Positions 1 to 7,454 of a stretch of 64,000 nucleotides of DNA are shown here, piece by piece. The number at the start of each line of letters is the position of its first letter. Position 1 is the first letter of the stretch. Source of the DNA: an uncultured Spirochaetia bacterium (lineage in GTDB: Bacteria > Spirochaetota > Spirochaetia > SZUA-6 > Bin103); the NCBI GenBank assembly GCA_958296075.1, contig CATQHW010000003.1, positions 434,001-498,000 of the forward strand, in the 5' to 3' direction. A program made the position numbers and the translations under genes. The notes under the pieces were generated by a model. That model did not search any database and was not told the DNA's origin. It saw only the letters and a list, made by a program, of their open reading frames with translations.

Positions 1-1264
1 TCACCGCCTGATCGATCTCGACGATGGTCACCGGAGCGTCCACTGCACCGACGTGGACCATGGCCCGATTCTTCTTGCCGTGCAGGTGGGTCATGCCAGG
101 CAGTGGCTGAGCGCCGTACAGCTTGAGGATGAACGCCAGATACTCGGTGAGCAGCCGGGCGCCTCGCTCGCCGAAGGTCGCGCCCTGCCAGTACTGCCGC
201 TCATACTTGCCGAGATTCAATACCTCGAATGGCTTGCAATCCTCGATGCCAAGCAGCCGCTTGCGCGTTACGTGTATCCCCCAGCGGCCGAGATCGCAGC
301 CTATCCAGCGACGCCCTGATTTTTCCGCTACGGCAAGGGCAGTACCCGAACCGCAGAAGAAATCAGCGACCAAGTTCCCGCGAGACGAATGTGCAGCGAT
401 GATCCTGTTCAGCAATTCTTCCGGCTTTTGAGTTGGATATCCCGTACGCTCTTCAGCCATGTTGTTGATATTCGGGACGTTCCAGTAATCCGGGCATTTC
501 TTGTATTGTCCTTTCATGCGCTGTGACGTAGCGGGCACCATAGGGGCGTCAAACTGCCATTGATCGGATTTTGAGTACCAGAGTAGAGAATCATGTTTCT
601 TCGGGTAACACTTGGGACTTGATCCACCAAGACCGTATAGCCACACTATTTCGTTGCGAAAACCCAGGTTCGTCGGCGCTCGCCCCTCTGTCTCCAAGAC
701 CGAACAAGTCATCAAGAAGTGTGCCGAGCAGGTGGGATAGACGAAAGTCGCAGTGGACGATAACACTACCTGTAGGACTCAGAAGATCTCGTAACAAGGA
801 AAGCCTACTACTCATCATCGACAAATAAGATGCGGTCCCGGATCCCCAGGTATCTCGGTAGGCGCGCTCTTCTATGATGGTCTGATCTTTCTCCAGCGTG
901 ATGCCGGACTCGCCGATTTCAGTTTCGAATGAGAAGTCCGCCCCGTCGCGAACGGTGGGTCGATATAGATCAGATCTATCTTTCCGGCGAATTTCGCCAA
1001 GAGCGAGCCCATCACCAACAGGTTGTCGCCCCAGATGAGCTTGTTCTTCCAGCCCTCTTCGAAGGTATCGCCTTCGGTACCTTCGTACACGTCGAATAAT
1101 GGCATGGTCGCCGTCTTTCGCGCTTCGCGGGTAGCGCGGCTCTCGTTGACGGTCTCGATCACCTGGAACGGCAGGTTGACGCGCGGCACTTCCCGGAGCG
1201 TCCCGTCTTCATTGTACTTGCTTGGCCAGACCAGTTCGGTCCGGGTGACGTCGATCTTCGCCAT
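1..1264 (-). pseudogene. site-specific DNA methyltransferase (beta class), frameshifted and cut by window edge
   Basis: Three consecutive minus-strand frames together read as one amino-methyltransferase of the kind found in type III and orphan modification systems. The first frame (from ATG at 1264) gives a WGDNLLVM segment and then IYIDPPFATG (catalytic motif IV). Near 941 one G appears to be missing and reading continues in the next frame with FSFETEIGESGITLEKDQ and LLRDLLSPTGSVIVHCD. Between about 705 and 660 a second shift leads into FRNEIVWLYGLGG, then TGYPTQKPEELL (motif X) and DFFCGSGTALAVAE (motif I, AdoMet binding), open to base 1. Motif IV before motif I defines the beta class. The start codon directly follows the TAG of the upstream gene, so the two are co-transcribed. 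The C-terminus lies outside the window. Either the gene is dead or two single-base assembly errors sit here. Confidence 0.8.
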
Positions 1265-1990
1265 CTACGGCGTCTCCTCCATTCGTCTCAGCAGGTAGCG
1301 GCTGCCGGCCGGCGTCAGCCAGTAGCGCTGGCTGCGACTGCGCGGCTTATCGGGGATGGTCATCTCTATCAAGCCGGCGCGCAAGGCGGGCAACAGATAG
1401 GCGTTGCGAAAGTGGTCCTCGTGCTTCAGACCGAGAGCCTCCTGGAGATGCTGTCTGGTCATCTCGCCGGCCATCACCTGCAGCAGACGGCCAACTGGTT
1501 TGACTTCCCCGGTGACTTCCCCGGTAGCCCGGTCATCTCCGGTCACCGCCCGCACCTCGGGGTTGGGCCGGAAGGTGACGGTCACAAAGCCGTTGGTCTC
1601 GAATATCGGCTCCGGGCAGCGGTGCGCCCTTGCCTCCTCCCGGATGCGCCGGATGCCGGTACCGGCCTTCTCGATGAACTCGATGCGGTGGAGCAGGTCG
1701 GAGATGAGCGGGTTGCGCCGCACGCTCCGGCGCCCCAGCTCGGCGATGGTCAGGTCACGGGGCAGGCCGCCGGGGCTGCTCACCTCGATGCGGTCGGCGT
1801 AGAGCTCCACGAATACGTTGGCGCCGTCATAGAACCAGTCACGATGCATGACCGCGTTGGTGATCGCCTCGCGCAGCGCATTCATCGGGTACTCGGGGAC
1901 GTTCTGCCGGCGCGACGACAGCGCTTCCTTGAATTCGAGCGTCGTGCCTTCACCCTGCTGGATGAGGATCTCCAGATCAGCGGGCGTCAT
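1265..1990 (-). CDS. ATP-binding protein (HATPase-like, RecG/AlbA_2-type family) with shortened N-terminus
   Basis: 241 aa. The family normally has an N-terminal AlbA_2 (Schlafen-like) domain of about 120 residues, a linker, then a GHKL-type ATP-binding domain and winged helices. Here the protein starts like an AlbA_2 domain (GEGTTLEFKEAL) but jumps after about 27 residues to PEYPMNALREAITNAVMHRD, the start of the ATP-binding part. NAVMHRD (N-box-like), SSPGGLP and EKAGTGIRRI are visible, followed by a winged-helix tail (about 150-235). Roughly 200 residues therefore seem to be missing by an in-frame deletion. The gene ends one codon before the damaged methyltransferase begins, suggesting a methylation-linked accessory module. 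A regulatory or defence role is inference. Confidence 0.7.
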   Translation of the reverse strand: MTPADLEILIQQGEGTTLEFKEALSSRRQNVPEYPMNALREAITNAVMHRDWFYDGANVFVELYADRIEVSSPGGLPRDLTIAELGRRSVRRNPLISDLLHRIEFIEKAGTGIRRIREEARAHRCPEPIFETNGFVTVTFRPNPEVRAVTGDDRATGEVTGEVKPVGRLLQVMAGEMTRQHLQEALGLKHEDHFRNAYLLPALRAGLIEMTIPDKPRSRSQRYWLTPAGSRYLLRRMEETP

Positions 1991-2030
1991 CGCGGCTGCT
2001 CCCGGGCGCTTCGTGACTGCCGGCGCGGGC

Positions 2031-2717
2031 TCACAACAGTTCCGCCTTCCGGAAGCTGAAGGTGTCCTGCGACGACACGATCAGGTGATCGACGACGCGC
2101 AGCCCGATGGTCTCGGCGGCCAGCACGATCGCGCGCGTGATCAGCTTGTCGTGCTCGCTCGGCTGCAGCCGGCCGTTCGGATGATTATGCGCCAGGACGA
2201 TGGCCGCCGCCTCGCGCCGCAGCGCGGCCTCCGCCACCCGGCGGGGATACACCGCCGCGCGGTCGATGGTGCCCTCCTGCAGGGTCTCGACGCCGTCGCG
2301 GAGCAGTCGGCCCGCCGAATCCAGATACGCCACGGCGAACACTTCGTGCTTGAGGGCGCCGATCCGCATGCGCCAGAAGTCGCTCAGCCGGCGCGGGTCG
2401 CTCAGCACTTCCGCTGCTTCCTCGGAAGCCTGCTGCAGGTAGAGCGTGGCGGCTGCGCGTATGACCCGCAGGGCGGTCGCGGTGACTTCACCCACACCCG
2501 CTACCGCCTGTAATTCGGGCAGCGGCGCGTCGAACACGCCGCGCAGGTTGCCGAAGCGCGCGAGCAGCGCCTTGGCGGGTTGCTTTACGTCCGCGCGGGG
2601 GATGGCCAGGGTCAGGAGCAGCTCGACGACCTCATGCTCGGCGAAACCCGCCAAGCCGTTCTTGAGAAAGCGTTCACGAAGACGTTGGCGGTGACCATGG
2701 TAGTGCCGTCGCTCCAT
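2031..2717 (-). CDS. radC: RadC family JAB/MPN-domain protein
   Basis: 228 aa, the usual length. The N-terminus has the RadC helix-hairpin-helix region (GHRQRLRERFLKNG, then AVAGVGEVTATAL near residue 75). The C-terminal MPN+ domain carries the metal-binding motif AHNHPNG followed about ten residues later by the Asp in SEHDKL. RadC proteins were once linked to DNA repair, but the molecular function is unsettled; in mobile DNA they accompany restriction and defence genes. Here it lies upstream, on the same strand, of the ATP-binding and methyltransferase genes, separated by 40 bp, so it may belong to the same accessory block. Confidence 0.9.
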   Translation of the reverse strand: MERRHYHGHRQRLRERFLKNGLAGFAEHEVVELLLTLAIPRADVKQPAKALLARFGNLRGVFDAPLPELQAVAGVGEVTATALRVIRAAATLYLQQASEEAAEVLSDPRRLSDFWRMRIGALKHEVFAVAYLDSAGRLLRDGVETLQEGTIDRAAVYPRRVAEAALRREAAAIVLAHNHPNGRLQPSEHDKLITRAIVLAAETIGLRVVDHLIVSSQDTFSFRKAELL

Positions 2718-2928
2718 TGCGGTTCCGGCTCACCGCGCGCCGGCAAGCGCTGCGACGTGGCGCCGGTGCGCGGCCGCCGTCCTTCGGCTCGGCCGGCCAG
2801 AGGTAGCAACGCCAGTGCTTCGGCGTGTCATCCCCGGGTATTCGCACCGCCTGGTCACGATCTGCGGCCCTTCGGTGAGGCTCATGATGGGGCGCATGAG
2901 AGGTTGTGTCAATAGGTGTGTAAACGAG

Positions 2929-3265
2929 TCAGGCAGCGTCCCGCTCCTGATGCTCGTCGACGCGAACTCCGTCTCGGTATTCGGCTCCCTCCTGCACGTC
3001 TTGAAGTAGCTCCGGGGCATTCAGCTTCCGGAACTTCGTCTCTGCCACCAGCAGCATCTTCCAGATCACCGCAGTCGCGTTGGCGACCTTCTTGAAGCGC
3101 TTCGCTGCATCCGTGCGCAGCCGCAGCGCCGCGAACGGCGACTCGATCACGTTCGTCGTCCGCAGGTGCCGCCAGTGCTCCTGCGGGTAGCGGTAGTAGC
3201 TCACCAATCGCTCCCAGTCTTCGTCCAGCAGCCGCGCAGCCCGCTCCAGGCCAGCGCCTTGCGCC
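2929..3265 (-). pseudogene. IS256-family (mutator) transposase, C-terminal fragment
   Basis: The frame reads AARLLDEDWERLVSYYR, then PQEHWRHLRTTNVIESPFAA and KRFKKVANATAVIWKML, the typical C-terminal third of IS256-family DDE transposases (HLRTTNxIES block). Upstream coding is lost because an IS3 element abuts at 3266. The reading frame ends at 2929, close to the left terminal repeat of the element, as expected for a transposase stop codon. Confidence 0.9.
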
Positions 3266-3332
3266 TGAGGTGGTCCTGGAAAACTGGACAGGAGGTTAAG
3301 GTGTATTCCAGGCCTTGAGGAGGGCCAACGAG

Positions 3333-3606
3333 ATGGCGACGAAACGGCGTCGATTCACAGCGGAGTTCAAAACGCGGGTGGCGCTGGAAGCGCTGCGTGG
3401 TGACCGCACGATCCAGGCGATCGCAGCCAAGCATCAGGTGCATCCGAACCAGGTGAGCGGGTGGAAGCGGCAGGCGGTTGACGGCATGCAGGAACTGTTC
3501 GCGGGCGGCGCCAGCCGATCAAGCAGCGACCATCCATGACCTGCACGCCAAGATCGGCGAGTTGACCGTGGAGCGCGATTTTTTAGCACGCGGGCTCGCG
3601 CGCTGA
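3333..3606 (+). pseudogene. IS3 transposase OrfA (frameshifted)
   Basis: The ATG at 3333 opens an IS3 OrfA helix-turn-helix domain (RRRFTAEFKTRVALEAL, then HQVHPNQVSGWKRQ). Near 3517 the frame is lost: the ORF runs to a stop at 3537, while the conserved OrfA tail (HDLHAKIGELTVERDFLARG) continues in the next frame to the TGA at 3604-3606. One surplus base in the run before gatcaagcag would explain it. OrfA is the DNA-binding subunit that is also translated as an OrfAB fusion, so this lesion would stop transposition unless it is an assembly error. Confidence 0.8.
3579..3585 (+). other. probable programmed -1 frameshift site of the IS3 element
   Basis: The heptamer T TTT TTA sits in the OrfA tail frame (codons gat ttt tta). 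Slipping back one base enters the OrfB frame, which is open from 3540 onwards and reads ARALSRAERRMMIDGDH into the OrfB body. IS3-family elements make the OrfAB transposase by -1 frameshifting at such X XXY YYZ sites. Confidence 0.6.
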
Positions 3607-3623
3607 GCCGTGCGGAGCGACGG

Positions 3624-4505
3624 ATGATGATCGACGGCGACCACGAAGGCTTGAGCTTGAGCCGTCAGTGCGTGCTGCTCGGGCTGAGTCGTTCGGCGCT
3701 GTACTACACGCCGGTTAGCCAGAGCGCCGAGACCTTGGCAGTGATGCGGCGTATCGACGAACTGTACTTGCGCTATCCGTTCTACGGCAGCCGCCAGATG
3801 GCGCGCCATCTGGCACGGGAAGGGGTGTCGGTCGGCCGCCACCGGGTGCGCCGGCTGATGCGCTTGCTGGGCTTGGAGGCGATCTACCGCAAGCCGCGCA
3901 CCAGCGTCGCGCACCCCGATCACCGCGTGTACCCGTATCTGCTCAGCGGACTGACGATCGAGCGGCCGAATCAGGTGTGGTGTGCAGACATCACCTACAT
4001 CCCGGTGCAGGAAGGCTTTCTGTACTTGGTGGCGATCATGGACTGGGCGAGCCGACGGGTGCTGGCGTGGCGGCTGTCCAACACGTTGGACACCGAGTTC
4101 TGCGTGGAGGCACTGCGCGAGGCGTTGGCGCTCTCCGGCACGCCGGCGATCTTCAACACCGATCAAGGCAGCCAGTTCACCAGCATGGCATTCACCGGGC
4201 GGCTGGCAGCGGCCGGCATACGGTGCTCGATGGACGGTCGCGGTCGCTGCATGGACAACGTGTTCATCGAGCGGCTGTGGCGCTCGCTGAAGTACGAGGC
4301 GGTGTACCTGCACGAGCTGGCCGACGGCTTCGTCGCGCAGCGAGTGATCGACGACTGGATCGAGTTCTACGACGACGAACGACCGCACTCGGCGCTGGCT
4401 GGCTGCACGCCGGCGGAGGCCTACTGCGGCGAGCGGACACCCAGAGAGCGGGGCGGCGTAGCGATGAACCCAGAGCAGAGTAAGGAGGGAGTGCTGATTC
4501 GATGA
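3624..4505 (+). CDS. IS3-family transposase OrfB (DDE integrase core)
   Basis: 293 aa from the first ATG, though the natural product is probably the OrfAB fusion entering this frame near 3585. It has an HTH_21-type segment (SRQCVLLGLSRSALYY, then YPFYGSRQMARHL) and an rve integrase core with the catalytic triad visible in WCADITYIP, NTDQGSQFTS and VFIERLWRSLKYE. The DERPHSALAGCTPAEAY tail is typical. No internal lesion is seen, so this half of the element is intact. Confidence 0.92.
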   Translation: MMIDGDHEGLSLSRQCVLLGLSRSALYYTPVSQSAETLAVMRRIDELYLRYPFYGSRQMARHLAREGVSVGRHRVRRLMRLLGLEAIYRKPRTSVAHPDHRVYPYLLSGLTIERPNQVWCADITYIPVQEGFLYLVAIMDWASRRVLAWRLSNTLDTEFCVEALREALALSGTPAIFNTDQGSQFTSMAFTGRLAAAGIRCSMDGRGRCMDNVFIERLWRSLKYEAVYLHELADGFVAQRVIDDWIEFYDDERPHSALAGCTPAEAYCGERTPRERGGVAMNPEQSKEGVLIR

Positions 4506-4749
4506 AGTGGGGTGGCTGCGACCGCAGCGTTCGCGGTCAGAGGGCAAGCTGGTGCGTGACGGTGACGGGGTTATCCACAATGTCCACAGGGAAACACCCC
4601 CTCCCCGCACCCCCTTTTACCGCCGCCCTATCTGGAGCAACAGGAGGGTAGACAACCATGCGAATACACCTTGTACTACCCCTCGAGCAGTCCAACGAAC
4701 CAGGACCACCTCATTCTACAGGGCGCCGCCTTTTTCGTTTACACACCCT
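4506..4749. other. non-coding IS junctions
   Basis: Holds the untranslated right end of the IS3 element to 4713, then about 36 bp of the original IS256-type right end up to the ISAs1 insertion point. No gene is seen. Confidence 0.6.
4740..4749 (+). repeat. 10-bp target-site duplication, left copy
   Basis: tacacaccct directly abuts the left inverted repeat of the ISAs1 element and is identical to 6013-6022. Confidence 0.92.
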
Positions 4750-6012
4750 CAGGGCAATCGACTGAATTTTTGGGGGATGACAAGCGTGGTCTGATTGGTA
4801 TTCTCTTATAGAGCAATAGCATGGCTCTGGGAGGGGCAAGCTGATGAGCGCAGTTCAATCCGCAGATTCCGAGCACACCATCGAGTTCTTGGACAGTTTC
4901 GCCGACCTGGACGACCCGCGCCAACAGGCCAAGGTGCTCTATCCGTTGGAGGAGATCTTGCTGCTGTGTCTGTGCGCGGTGCTCAGTGGCGCCGATTGCT
5001 GGGTGGATGTCGCCCTCTATGGCCGGCAGCGGCTGGCATTCCTGCGCCGCTTCTTGCCGTTCAAACACGGGGTCCCCTCGCATGACCAACTGGGAATCGT
5101 GTTCGCCAAGCTGGACGCCAAGCAGTTCCAGAGCTGTTTCATCGGCTGGGTGGAGCGGTTCACGACCGCGGTGCGCGGGGTGGTGGCGGTAGACGGCAAG
5201 ACCATGCGCCGTTCGTTCGACCGCGCCGCCGGGCAGGGGCCGATCCATATGATCTCGGCGTGGAGTGCACGCCAACGGCTGGTGTTGGGGCAACGTAAGG
5301 TGGACCGGAAGTCCAACGAGATCACCGCGATCCCGAAGCTGCTGGAGTTGTTGGAGCTCCGGGGTGCGGTGGTGACCCTCGATGCGCTGGGCACGCAGCG
5401 TGCCATCGCCGCCCAGATCGTTGCCCAGGAAGCGGATTATGTGTTGGGGCTGAAAGGAAATCAGGGGACCCTGCACGAAGAGGTGGTGTTGCTGTTCGAC
5501 GAACAGCAGGACGGCTTCGCCGGGCACGAGGTCAGCGAGCATCACCCGCCAGAAAGACCACGGGCGCTTGGAGACGCGGCGTGTGGTAGCGACCGAGCAG
5601 ATCGGGTGGCTACAGGACAGCCACGCCTAGCCGGGGCTGCGCAGCATCGCGAAGGTGGAGAGCCGGCGTGAGTTGCTGGTCGAGGGCAAGGTCGAACAGG
5701 AGACGCGGTACTATCTCAGTTCGTTGCCGGGCGACGCGGAACAGATCGGCACGGCAGTGCGGAGCCACTGGGGGGTTGAGAATGGGCTGCACTGGGTGAT
5801 GGACATGGTATTTCGGGACGACGAATGCCGCATACGAACCCAGCACGCTCCGGCCAACTTCGCCACCATCAAGCATATGGCCAGCAATCTGCTGCGGCGC
5901 GGCAAGGGCAGGCACAGCATGCGATCCAGTCGCCACCTCGCGGCATGGAATGAGGACTTCCTCTACTCGCTCCTCACCAAGTAATGCTGCTGCTGTTCAG
6001 TCGATTGCCCTG
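4750..6012 (+). mobile_element. ISAs1-family insertion sequence
   Basis: 1263 bp with a perfect 17-bp terminal inverted repeat (CAGGGCAATCGACTGAA at 4750-4766, its complement at 5996-6012) and a 10-bp direct target duplication on both sides. It inserted into the right end of the IS256-type element; removing it and one target copy restores a continuous terminus. Its single transposase gene is damaged, so the copy cannot move by itself, but the intact ends and perfect target duplication indicate a recent insertion that could be mobilised in trans. Confidence 0.93.
4844..5984 (+). pseudogene. ISAs1-family transposase, frameshift plus amber codon
   Basis: The first part (ATG 4844) reads DLDDPRQQAKVLYPLEEILL, VVAVDGKTMRRSFD and ADYVLGLKGNQGTLHEEV, standard ISAs1/H-repeat signatures. 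Around 5550 the frame shifts: the expected DHGRLETRRVVATEQIGWL continues in another frame, meets a TAG at 5628-5630 where relatives normally have Trp, then runs through PGLRSIAKVESRRE and SHWGVENGLHWVMDM to the stop at 5984. Two independent lesions make this a pseudogene. Confidence 0.92.
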
Positions 6013-6022
6013 TACACACCCT
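6013..6022 (+). repeat. 10-bp target-site duplication, right copy
   Basis: tacacaccct immediately follows the right inverted repeat of the ISAs1 element; identical to 4740-4749. Confidence 0.92.
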
Positions 6023-6130
6023 TTGATGGTATTGACACTTTTGCGACATGTGATAGGCTACGTGCACGATGAATGACACCTCGCGCATGAGGCCAACAAG
6101 CATGCCGTCGACGCCGATCCCAATGCAACG

Positions 6131-6166
6131 CGAAGGCCCGGGCCGGCCGGAGCCGGTGGGCCTTCG
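6131..6166 (+). repeat. GC-rich hairpin, copy 1
   Basis: Inverted repeat with arms cgaaggccc...ggccggc and gccggtgggccttcg around a cgga loop. It shares the core ggccggccggagccgg and a preceding caatgc with the hairpin at 8508-8544. The A-T pair in the outer stem is C-G in the other copy, a compensatory change. No T-run follows, so a classical terminator is not indicated. Confidence 0.55.
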
Positions 6167-6268
6167 GTCCGGCTCGAGCGGTCGGACCACGCCGCGGAGC
6201 GCCGTCGGTCGAGCGGCCGTCGCCGGAGTTGTTGACCGATCAGCTTCACGCGATAATCGGATACGGCG

Positions 6269-7454
6269 ATGCTGACCACCGAACAGTTGCTCGCGCTGAT
6301 GGCGGGACCACGAATCCGACCGCGTCGAGATGACCGTCGCCGCCAAAGATACGGACAAGTTCGGTGAGGCGATCTGCGCCTTCGCCAACGACCTTCCGAA
6401 CCACCGGCAGCCCGGCTATCTCCTGGTAGGAGTGGACGATAATGGCAAGGTAAGCGGCCTGACCGTTACCGATGCGCTATTGCGGAATCTCGCGAACCTG
6501 CACGCGAACGTCAACCTGGAACCACACCCGGCGATGACCGTGCAGAAATATACATTGCCTGGGGGAGACGTTGCGGTGGTGGAGGTCATGCCGTCCGACC
6601 TGCCACCGGTCCGTTACAAGGGGCGGGTCTGGATTCGAGTCGGTCCGTCCCGCCGCGGCGCCAACCGGGAGGACGAACGGCTGCTGATCGAGAAGCGGAC
6701 TGCTCTGCCAAGGACCTTCGACGCTCGTCCGTGCCGCGGCGGCACGATCGACGATCTGGTCCTGGACCTGTTTCTGGTCGGTTATCTTCCCGCCGCGGTC
6801 AGCCGTGACGTGATCGAGGAGAACGACCGCGACGTGAGGGAACAGATGGCGTCACTTCGCTGCTACGACTTGGCGGCAGACTGCCCAACCCACGCCGGCG
6901 TCCTGCTGTTCGCCCGACAGCCCCTGCAGTGGATTCCGGGCGCGTGGATTCAGTTCGTGCGCTGGGAGGGAACGACGATGATGGACGCAGTGCTCAGCGA
7001 CAAGCGGTTCAGCGGCGATCTGCTCTCGGTGCTGCGCGAGGTTCAGGCGTTCATCTCACTGCAGACTCAAGCTCGTCCGGTCGCCGAGTCGGTATTGAGA
7101 GAGCGGACTCAGGTCGACTACCCGGCGGTGGCGATCCGCGAGTTGCTGCTCAACGCGATCATGCACCGTTCGTACGAATCGAACGCGCCCGTGCGCTTCT
7201 ACTGGTACGATGATCGTATCGAAATTCAGAGCCCGGGAGGACTGTACGGCTTGGCATCACCGGAAAATTTTCCGGCGAAGACCGATTACCGCAATCCGGT
7301 AGTCGCGGAGGCGATGGCGACGTTGGGGTACGTCAATGCGTTCGGACGCGGCGTGATCCGCGCGCAGGAAGCCTTACGCCGCAACGGCAACCCGGCGGCG
7401 GAGTTCACGTTTGAGCCGGCGGACGTGCTGGTGACCATTCGGAGCAGGCGGTGA
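6269..7454 (+). CDS. AlbA_2/Schlafen-like ATP-binding protein (frameshift near 5' end)
   Basis: The body is open from 6330 (374 aa). The conserved beginning lies further upstream: ATG 6269 gives MLTTEQLLALMAG, and one surplus C near 6307 moves reading into HESDRVEMTVAAKDTDKF, the expected AlbA_2 signature. The span is 1186 bp, one more than a multiple of three. Domains: AlbA_2 (about 15-130, with GYLLVGVDDNGKV and YIRVGP-like WIRVGPSRR), a middle region, and a GHKL-like ATP-binding part (IRELLLNAIMHRSY, IEIQSPGGLYG, FGRGVIRAQEAL). The stop overlaps the start of the ParA gene by 4 nt, so both are translated together. A role as a regulator or defence component is inferred from this pairing. The lesion may be real or an assembly error. 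Confidence 0.75.

Larger units (their letters stand above)
3266..4713 (+). mobile_element. IS3-family insertion sequence
   Basis: 1448 bp bounded by the perfect 14-bp inverted repeat tgaggtggtcctgg (3266-3279) and ccaggaccacctca (4700-4713), beginning TG and ending CA as in IS3 elements. It contains the OrfA/OrfB pair. Flanking bases (gcgcc on the left, ttctac on the right) do not form a target duplication, and the host transposase is missing its 5' part, so insertion was accompanied or followed by an adjacent deletion. Confidence 0.85.
2903..6045 (-). mobile_element. IS256-type element remnant split by two other insertion sequences
   Basis: Both outer ends can be matched. The left end (about 2903-2926) reads gttgtgtcaata followed by ggtgtgtaaacga. 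The reverse complement of the right end reads gtgtcaata, nine extra bases, then the same ggtgtgtaaacga, the latter now interrupted by the ISAs1 insertion. Between them lie the C-terminal transposase fragment (2929-3265), an IS3 element (3266-4713), a 26-bp piece of the original right end (4714-4739) and the ISAs1 element (4750-6012). No outer target duplication is evident. Most of the transposase gene (about 900 bp) is missing at the IS3 junction. Confidence 0.65.
5985..6268. other. intergenic region after the IS nest
   Basis: Contains the ISAs1 and IS256-type right ends (to about 6045), the GC-rich hairpin at 6131-6166 and an AT-richer stretch before the AlbA_2 gene with TTGACC (6232-6237) and GATAAT (6252-6257). 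The 14-nt spacing is short for a sigma-70 promoter. No gene is seen. Confidence 0.5.

Noticed and set aside
2730-3020. Minus-strand 96-residue frame between radC and the IS nest
   Set aside because: It crosses the IS end and shows no family; a short stretch (KHWRCYLWPAEPK in another frame) hints at an old gene but is too little to call.
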